Shown here: positions 7,491 to 10,883 of the stretch, piece by piece
How the letters are laid out: each line of letters starts with the position of its first letter
Numbering within the stretch: position 1 is the stretch's first letter
DNA from: Desulfobacteraceae bacterium
GTDB lineage: Bacteria > Desulfobacterota > Desulfobacteria > Desulfobacterales > UBA11574
Direction of reading: 5' to 3'
NCBI GenBank assembly: GCA_029857875.1
Contig: JAOUGB010000040.1
Coordinates: 1 to 10,883 of the forward strand
Length of the DNA: 10,883 bases
Translations under genes and position numbers: made by a program
The notes under the pieces: model-generated
Seen by the model: the letters and a program-made list of their open reading frames with translations, nothing else
Told to the model about the DNA's origin: nothing
Databases searched by the model: none

Positions 7491-7719
7491 GTGCCTGTCC
7501 ATAAATGGTTATTTTGCCTAATCTCTCCGCCTGCCCTGTGAAATGCGGAGCTTATTTCTCTGGGGTTATGCTCGAAAATTAACCAGCCACCGAACTTTGG
7601 CGGGTTAATCCTCGGAATATCAACTATATGCCTGCGGTTAATTTTCTCGCATGCCCCCGCTCATAATCCGGGATCTTCGACTTGATCTTGAACAAAATAC
7701 TTCATTTTTGGACAGACAC
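7491..7719. mobile_element. 229-bp MITE-like element with 17-bp terminal inverted repeats and flanking TA
   Basis: The terminal repeats are GTGCCTGTCCATAAATG (7491-7507) and CATTTTTGGACAGACAC (7703-7719), which pair at 15 of 17 positions. Both ends are flanked by TA (7489-7490 and 7720-7721), as expected for a TA target duplication of the IS630/Tc1-mariner type. Inside, ATGCTCGAAAATTAACC (7568-7584) pairs with 7636-7652 at 15 of 17 positions, and CTCCGC/GCGGAG (7525-7530, 7545-7550) forms a small hairpin. There is no transposase frame, so any movement would need a transposase elsewhere. It sits directly upstream of the zinc-ribbon-like gene. Confidence 0.75.
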
Positions 7720-7793
7720 TAGTTAAGAATGTTTGTTGTTTGATATTCTCGATTTTTGCCTCCTATCCAACCCGCTTCTTCTTTCCTTGCCGG

Positions 7794-7886
7794 ACCTACG
7801 CTCAGGGATATGAATGGTGTAAGAAAATTGTCGACGATCAATCCCTAAACGCCGGCCGCCGTTATCTCTATCAAATACTGTCATAA
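7794..7886 (+). pseudogene. Possible TPR-like C-terminal gene remnant
   Basis: A plus-strand frame reads TYAQGYEWCKKIVDDQSLNA and then GRRYLYQILS before a stop at 7884-7886. The pattern of EWC, a basic/acidic helix, LNAG, then Y..L..IL resembles one tetratricopeptide repeat. The frame stays open back to the MITE end near 7719 but has no start codon with a ribosome site. It may be the tail of a gene whose front was lost. Weak evidence; it may be chance. The stop overlaps an AT palindrome (7883-7899). Confidence 0.25.
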
Positions 7887-7899
7887 TTTAATAAATTAT
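7883..7899. repeat. AT-only palindrome
   Basis: ATAATTT (7883-7889) and AAATTAT (7893-7899) pair perfectly around AAT. It follows the remnant frame ending at 7886 and lies downstream of the PilZ-like gene, but an AT-only stem is a poor terminator. Confidence 0.35.
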
Positions 7900-8030
7900 A
7901 GATATGTTTTAACGACTCAAGGATCTGAAAAGAAAAGGAGTTGATGATGTGTTTAACTCCAGACAGCTCGTTTTATCTGAAATCTTATGTCCTGAAGCCA
8001 TTTGTTTTGATATTCGAGAAATTACATCCG

Positions 8031-8375
8031 CTAATTTGGTTCCTCGATGATGGACAGTCCGACAAGAGAATGCCCCGTGAAAAGATCATGAGAATTTTTC
8101 GAAATGATCCGGGTTTTCAACAATTTGTTGGGCACGGATAGTTCCGGAGGATTGAATTCCATGTGTAAAATGTCGCCGACCTCAAGTTGTTTAAAGACGC
8201 TGGAATCTTCTTTTACCAGAATACATGGCCCGTTTAGGGAAATGTCTCTTAATTTGAACAGATAAATCGGGCCCTTATCATTTAAAGAGAATTGAACGCT
8301 ATAGTAATTATCCAGAATGTATCTTGATACAACTTTGCTTTCAGCTAAGTTGTTCGTGGAAATTCTTTCTCCCAT
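8031..8375 (-). CDS. PilZ-domain-like protein (114 aa)
   Basis: Probably a small cytoplasmic PilZ-type protein, the family that often senses cyclic di-GMP to control motility, biofilm or secretion. The visible match is the second PilZ motif, RDISLNG (residues 43-49, D/NxSxxG), followed by the strand ILVKEDSSVFKQLEVGDILHMEF and a closing HSLVGLSI strand (102-109). The usual first motif RxxxR is not clear: only SRY at 17-19 precedes it, so c-di-GMP binding may be weak or absent. The order of strands and the length fit a single PilZ barrel. A ribosome site, AAAGG at 8384-8388, lies 8 nt before the ATG. A perfect palindrome 40-63 bp upstream (8415-8438) could be its operator. It is a single gene. 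The family call is made by pattern, not by search. Confidence 0.65.
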   Translation of the reverse strand: MGERISTNNLAESKVVSRYILDNYYSVQFSLNDKGPIYLFKLRDISLNGPCILVKEDSSVFKQLEVGDILHMEFNPPELSVPNKLLKTRIISKNSHDLFTGHSLVGLSIIEEPN

Positions 8376-8414
8376 GGTGTCAACCTTTGCACAGTATCCT
8401 TAAAGCTGCATTTG

Positions 8415-8438
8415 TCCGGCATGAAATAACATGCCGGA
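8415..8438. promoter_or_regulatory. Palindrome TCCGGCAT-N8-ATGCCGGA upstream of the PilZ-like gene
   Basis: A perfect 8-bp inverted repeat (8415-8422 and 8431-8438) lies 40 bp before the start codon of the 8031-8375 gene. The 16-bp centre-to-centre spacing would suit a dimeric repressor, or it could be an RNA hairpin in the leader. No regulator gene is adjacent to suggest which protein might bind. Confidence 0.4.
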
Positions 8439-8509
8439 ATATAAACTTTATCCGGATGAATTTTCAATTTAGGATTTCTATTGGCATCTTGGGTATCCTA
8501 TTTCATAGG

Positions 8510-8640
8510 TTTCTAATTTTATTATGTCAAGTGGAATTATGTATAATTTATATATAATTCTATTGAATTAGAATATATTGTAGTTCATTAAAATAAATTA
8601 CTACATATTGTGCACTCTCAAATCAATAAGATGAATAAAA
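8510..8640. other. Very AT-rich spacer with small palindromes
   Basis: This stretch upstream of the PilZ-like gene is almost all A and T. ATTCTA/TAGAAT and TGTAGT/ACTACA occur as short inverted repeats. It may hold the promoter of the 8031-8375 gene, but no hexamer pair stands out from the background, and no gene is visible. Confidence 0.35.
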
Positions 8641-8703
8641 TCGGTTTGTTCTGTTGTAATGTTCGTTTAAGTACCTCTAAATTTGAATTCTCAGCTGCTT
8701 GTC

Positions 8704-8769
8704 GAAGCGAAGCGAAGATCCCGATTCATCGGGGTTGGAACGCAGTGGAGATCCCGTTTCAACGGGGCA
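8704..8769. repeat. Two tandem 33-bp units, each with a TTCA-loop hairpin
   Basis: Units at 8704-8736 and 8737-8769 each carry GATCCCGWTTCAWCGGGG. Each forms a 5-bp stem with a TTCA loop: CCCGA-TTCA-TCGGG (8720-8733) and CCCGT-TTCA-ACGGG (8753-8766). The two stems differ by a compensatory A-T to T-A pair, so the structure is kept while the bases change. Such hairpin pairs resemble REP-type intergenic repeats. Confidence 0.6.
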
Positions 8770-8788
8770 GCGCGGGATGAATTAAAAT

Positions 8789-8850
8789 GGGGTAGGAATT
8801 CTATCCCCCAAGCGGAGGGCAGACCCTCCAGAGGCGGATAACCCTTCGGG
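8789..8850. repeat. Cluster of short G/C hairpins
   Basis: GGAGGG (8814-8819) pairs with CCCTCC (8824-8829) around CAGA, a tight stable hairpin. It is preceded by GGGG/CCCC around GAATTC (8789-8809) and followed by CCC-TTC-GGG (8842-8850). The cluster continues the hairpin-rich block that begins at 8704 and lies downstream of the lipoprotein gene on the minus strand. Confidence 0.5.
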
Positions 8851-8856
8851 AGTGTT

Positions 8857-8879
8857 ATAAAATCATTACACGATTTTAT
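8857..8879 (-). terminator. AT-rich hairpin after the Slp-like lipoprotein gene
   Basis: ATAAAATC (8857-8864) and GATTTTAT (8872-8879) form a perfect 8-bp stem with a 7-nt loop, 33 bp beyond the lipoprotein stop on the minus strand. Position supports a terminator. The AT-rich stem and lack of a long U-run make it weak on its own; the G/C hairpins further on may help. Confidence 0.4.
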
Positions 8880-8912
8880 TCGGATTTGAATATTTTACCT
8901 GATTATAAACAG

Positions 8913-9434
8913 CTAAGGATAATAGGGATACGGGTGCCAATAGTAAGGATAAGGATAATACCATGGGTCGTAGTAAGGTCTGAGATAATCATCTTCTTTC
9001 GGCCACAGGTAAATTTCACGACTTTCAATCTTGAGATAAGACTGGGCAAATTGGTCAACTTTTTCGACTACCGTGCCGACGATTGTGCCTGCTACGGTCA
9101 CCTTGCGATCTTTACTGTAAATCTCCGGGTCTAAAAAGCCTTTGTGAGAGATGATGAATCTCCCTTCTGAATCATCTCTGGATTTGGGAGTTTCTCCCAA
9201 TCCCAAGGGGACTTGGAGGACTTTTATGGACGATTTGTCAGCCAAATTCTGAGTCTCCAGTATGTAGCCTCCCAGAATCACGGTATTCCCCAGATATTTG
9301 TCGGTTTCCTGTACAAGTATTTTAAAGTTAACAGTCGCCATCGATTCTTTCCGGATCTGTTGAGAAATGACCGAACAAGACATGACAAAAAACGGCATGA
9401 GAAATGCCAGGCATGCAGCCTTCAAAATATTCAT
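8913..9434 (-). CDS. Slp-family outer-membrane lipoprotein with Tyr/Pro-rich tail
   Basis: Predicted lipoprotein of the Slp (starvation/stationary-phase lipoprotein) family, probably anchored in the outer membrane. The 173 residues start MNILKAACLAFLMPFFVMSC; the lipobox VMSC puts the lipidated cysteine at C20. The body has the Slp-like run YLGNTVILGGYILETQN (about 48-64), then a GRFIISHKGFLDPEIYSKDR block and VTVAGTIVGT. It ends with PKEDDYLRP and a tail of about 20 residues made almost only of Tyr, Pro and Trp. I start at 9434 because AGGGGGGT (9439-9446) lies 4 nt upstream and a signal peptide follows at once; a longer frame to 9557 lacks both. E. coli Slp is of similar length (about 188 residues). 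It is alone in its transcription unit. Confidence 0.82.
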   Translation of the reverse strand: MNILKAACLAFLMPFFVMSCSVISQQIRKESMATVNFKILVQETDKYLGNTVILGGYILETQNLADKSSIKVLQVPLGLGETPKSRDDSEGRFIISHKGFLDPEIYSKDRKVTVAGTIVGTVVEKVDQFAQSYLKIESREIYLWPKEDDYLRPYYDPWYYPYPYYWHPYPYYP

Positions 9435-9465
9435 ACAGACCCCCCTAAGATTCAATAGACCTAAA

Positions 9466-9512
9466 TTGAGACCCTGATATCGAGCATCTAAAGCTTCGCT
9501 GTGGGGTCTCAA
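9466..9512. promoter_or_regulatory. Long-loop stem in the lipoprotein leader
   Basis: TTGAGACCC (9466-9474) pairs perfectly with GGGTCTCAA (9504-9512) across a 29-nt loop, 32 bp upstream of the lipoprotein start codon and about 20 bp from its ribosome site. It may be a leader RNA hairpin or an operator pair. Confidence 0.4.
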
Positions 9513-9578
9513 GTAATGGATGACTGTCGCCGATAATATTGCCGGTCGATTCGTCAATGGTTCTTTTTACCACATTGA

Positions 9579-9627
9579 CAGATGCATCTGCAACAATTCT
9601 TAAGGAACCAAATTAAAAAGATGCATC
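9579..9627. promoter_or_regulatory. 12-bp palindrome CAGATGCATCTG plus second GATGCATC copy
   Basis: CAGATGCATCTG (9579-9590) is a perfect palindrome about 145 bp before the lipoprotein start. Its core GATGCATC recurs at 9620-9627, 39 bp away. The pair could be two sites for one dimeric regulator in the promoter region of the Slp-like gene, but an 8-mer repeat can be chance. Confidence 0.3.
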
Positions 9628-9665
9628 CCATGGTACGTAAAAATGAAGACCGAAATCGAGAGGGA

Positions 9666-9699
9666 CACTCTAAAGTTTGCTGCGGCAGACTTTAGAGTG
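9666..9699. terminator. 11-bp stem after the MXKDX-repeat gene
   Basis: CACTCTAAAGT (9666-9676) and ACTTTAGAGTG (9689-9699) form a perfect stem with a 12-nt loop, 13 bp beyond the stop of the 9713-10012 gene. It is well placed as its terminator, and it also separates that gene from the lipoprotein promoter. The better T-tract (TTGTTTTTATTTC) is on the plus-strand side, so termination on the minus strand may rely on the stem. Confidence 0.55.
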
Positions 9700-9712
9700 C
9701 CGCGTGTTGTTT

Positions 9713-10012
9713 TTATTTCATTTCATCCTGCTTCATTGGTTTTTCCATCATACTTTCGGGTTTCATTTCTTCCTTCATCATTGGTTTTTCCATCATACTT
9801 TCGGGTTTCATTTCTTCCTTCATCATTGGTTTTTGCATCATGCCTTCGGATTTCATTTCATCCTGCTTCATCGGTTTTTGCATCATGCCTTCGGATTTCA
9901 TTTCTTCTTGCTTCATTGATTTTTCCATCATTCCGGCATCTGCCCAACTGAATGTGAAGACCAGCAGGGCAAGTCCCATCATGACAACTTGCAGGTAGCT
10001 CAATGATTTCAT
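9713..10012 (-). CDS. Secreted pentapeptide MXKDX-repeat protein
   Basis: Small exported protein of the MXKDX pentapeptide-repeat type, function unknown. A signal peptide (MKSLSYLQVVMMGLALLVFT, then FSWADA) is probably cut after A26. The mature part, residues 27-99, is nearly all Met, Lys, Glu, Gln, Pro and Ser. It is built from 15-residue units such as GMMQKPMKQDEMKSE: four complete copies (27-41, 42-56, 57-71, 72-86) and a last one cut to 13. Each unit is three pentapeptides. At DNA level, bases 9733-9789 are identical to 9778-9834, so one 45-bp unit was copied recently. AAAGGAG (10021-10027) lies 8 nt before the ATG. Three GTAAAG repeats upstream (10169-10196) suggest response-regulator control. 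The Met-rich sequence could bind Cu(I) or Ag(I) in the periplasm, but that is inference. Confidence 0.8.
   Translation of the reverse strand: MKSLSYLQVVMMGLALLVFTFSWADAGMMEKSMKQEEMKSEGMMQKPMKQDEMKSEGMMQKPMMKEEMKPESMMEKPMMKEEMKPESMMEKPMKQDEMK
9716..9934 (-). repeat. 45-bp tandem coding repeats, about five copies
   Basis: Units of 45 bp encode the 15-residue repeats of the MXKDX protein: 9890-9934, 9845-9889, 9800-9844, 9755-9799 and a partial copy at 9716-9754. There are no unique spacers, so this is a coding minisatellite and not a CRISPR array. Confidence 0.85.
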
Positions 10013-10082
10013 AATCCATACTCCTTTCCATGTTGAGCGGTGGGGCTGTCATTAAAAGAAATCCAATAATGGGATAGCGCAC

Positions 10083-10098
10083 CACCGGCGTTTCGGTG
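10083..10098. promoter_or_regulatory. Small hairpin in the MXKDX gene leader
   Basis: CACCG (10083-10087) pairs with CGGTG (10094-10098) around a 6-nt loop, about 70 bp before the start codon. It may be a leader hairpin; support is weak because the stem is short. Confidence 0.25.
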
Positions 10099-10168
10099 TA
10101 TGTCCCATTTTCACTTTAAAGGGACGATGAATTCTGGGATAACAATAACAATTGAATTTAAAAGGGGT

Positions 10169-10196
10169 GTAAAGAAAAGGTAAAGCTTAGGTAAAG
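10169..10196 (-). promoter_or_regulatory. Three GTAAAG direct repeats at 11-bp period: candidate response-regulator operator
   Basis: GTAAAG occurs at 10169-10174, 10180-10185 and 10191-10196, exactly 11 bp apart (CTTTAC when read toward the MXKDX gene). Direct repeats one helical turn apart are the usual form of OmpR/PhoB-family sites (PhoB and PhoP boxes have 11-bp periods). A TAAATT stretch lies about 8 bp after the last repeat and could serve as the -10 element. The array lies 157 bp upstream of the MXKDX start codon. Confidence 0.55.
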
Positions 10197-10287
10197 ATTG
10201 AAATTAGGAAAGAGTCGTCGGGCCAATCTGTTTTTTTGATAGGTATGATTTATGGTAAAGCAATACGACCGGCTTCACCCTTTTTAT

Positions 10288-10647
10288 CTATTTTTTTATG
10301 AAGAGGTACACTGCGAGAGCGACAAGTACAAGAGCGAAAATTTTCTTAAAATGTGCAGTAGAAACATGTTCAACCAGTCTGGCTCCAACCTGTGCGCCAA
10401 TGATACCCCCCATACCAAGGAGGAAGCCGATTTTATAGTCGACATTTGCAAACTTATTGTGCGCAATCAAGGCAGATATTGAGATGACGAGAATCGCAAG
10501 AAATGATGTTCCCACCGCCTTTTGTGCGGGATACCCCAGAAAAAGGAGTATTGGAACCATCAAAAAACCGCCTCCCAATCCAGTAAACGACGCACCGATT
10601 CCCACAAGAACGCCACTAGCCACCATTATGAGCATTTGAATACCCAT
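10288..10647 (-). CDS. Half-length TauE/SafE-family membrane permease
   Basis: Integral inner-membrane protein of the TauE/SafE (sulfite/organosulfonate exporter, formerly DUF81) family. The 119 residues contain the family's N-terminal signature GASFTGLGGGFLMVPILLFL (18-37). AVGTSFLAILVIS follows (45-57), and then a second gly-rich helix GFLLGMGGIIGAQVGARL (74-91). Helices are near 3-36, 44-62, 72-92 and 100-117. Full-length members have about 250 residues in two inverted halves; this is one half, ending cleanly in FIKK plus stop. It therefore probably acts as a dimer or with a partner half encoded elsewhere. A ribosome site, AAGGA at 10657-10661, lies 9 nt before the ATG. No second half is found up to the right edge. 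The substrate is unknown; sulfite or a sulfur anion export is the family guess. Confidence 0.85.
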   Translation of the reverse strand: MGIQMLIMVASGVLVGIGASFTGLGGGFLMVPILLFLGYPAQKAVGTSFLAILVISISALIAHNKFANVDYKIGFLLGMGGIIGAQVGARLVEHVSTAHFKKIFALVLVALAVYLFIKK

Positions 10648-10853
10648 GAAACTATGTCCTTTTTTGATTTTCCATTTGTTTTACCGTGTTGGCTCAAATT
10701 TTGTACTCTTTATTTTCAACAACTCCAATAAAGCGCAACATCCTGTCGAGTTATGATTATCCGTGGGTCAAACCATGCTTGGCCATACTGAAACCACCAA
10801 ATGATAAAACGGTCTAATGAGATTAAAATAAACCGGTCCTGTCCAATGTTTAT

Positions 10854-10870
10854 AGTATACGGGTTATACT
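10854..10870. promoter_or_regulatory. AGTATA-N5-TATACT palindrome at the right edge
   Basis: AGTATA (10854-10859) and TATACT (10865-10870) pair across CGGGT, about 210 bp before the TauE/SafE-type start. It could be an operator or part of a promoter for a gene beyond the edge. The rest of 10648-10883 shows no gene. Confidence 0.25.
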
Positions 10871-10883
10871 TGTTCTTCTAATA

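Noticed and set aside
9435..9557. 41-residue N-terminal extension of the lipoprotein
   Set aside because: It would bury the signal peptide and lipobox; the internal ATG at 9434 has a good ribosome site.
9716..9934. CRISPR-like array
   Set aside because: The 45-bp repeats are directly adjacent, with no unique spacers, and encode protein repeats.
9643..9951. Plus-strand repetitive Phe/His/Ser-rich frames
   Set aside because: Antisense reading of the 45-bp repeats of the MXKDX gene, which has a signal peptide and ribosome site on the minus strand.
10252..10482. 76-codon plus-strand frame
   Set aside because: Antisense to the TauE/SafE-type gene; no ribosome site.

Overview
The window looks like chromosome of a Gram-negative, probably anaerobic bacterium. 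My best guess is a Desulfobacterales-type deltaproteobacterium (Desulfobacterota). This is inference from the gene mix: RNase J next to a septal FtsK, a clostridial-type 2[4Fe-4S] ferredoxin, an Slp-type outer-membrane lipoprotein, a PilZ-like protein, a MXKDX-repeat protein, and long AT-rich spacers full of hairpin repeats. No rRNA, tRNA, CRISPR array or phage gene was seen.

Left part (1-4064, minus strand): a compact housekeeping operon read right to left. It holds a PlsC-type acyltransferase, ribonuclease J (start overlaps the plsC end by 7 bp) and the first 533 residues of DNA translocase FtsK/SpoIIIE, which runs off the left edge. These cover membrane lipid synthesis, RNA processing and chromosome segregation. 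Upstream of it is a 110-residue protein of unknown function (4217-4549).

Middle (4586-6689): a 557-bp spacer carries a 279-bp structured element (4683-4961) whose nested inverted repeats could fold as a three-way junction. A Ste24-like M48 membrane metalloprotease follows on the plus strand. It converges on a small ferredoxin gene, with a strong symmetrical terminator between the two.

Right part (6690-10883): a gene-poor region with small minus-strand genes. They are a CxxC/CxxC zinc-ribbon-like protein, a PilZ-like protein, an Slp-family lipoprotein with a Tyr/Pro-rich tail, a secreted MXKDX-repeat protein, and a half-length TauE/SafE permease. The spacers hold a TA-flanked 229-bp MITE-like element (7491-7719) directly upstream of the zinc-ribbon gene, two possible decayed gene ends, a pair of tandem hairpins with a compensatory base-pair change (8704-8769), and three GTAAAG repeats at an 11-bp period upstream of the MXKDX gene that resemble a response-regulator operator.

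The most novel signals are these non-coding elements and the small uncharacterised genes. I see no complete new multi-gene system. The last three genes share a cell-envelope theme, but nothing shows that they form one pathway.
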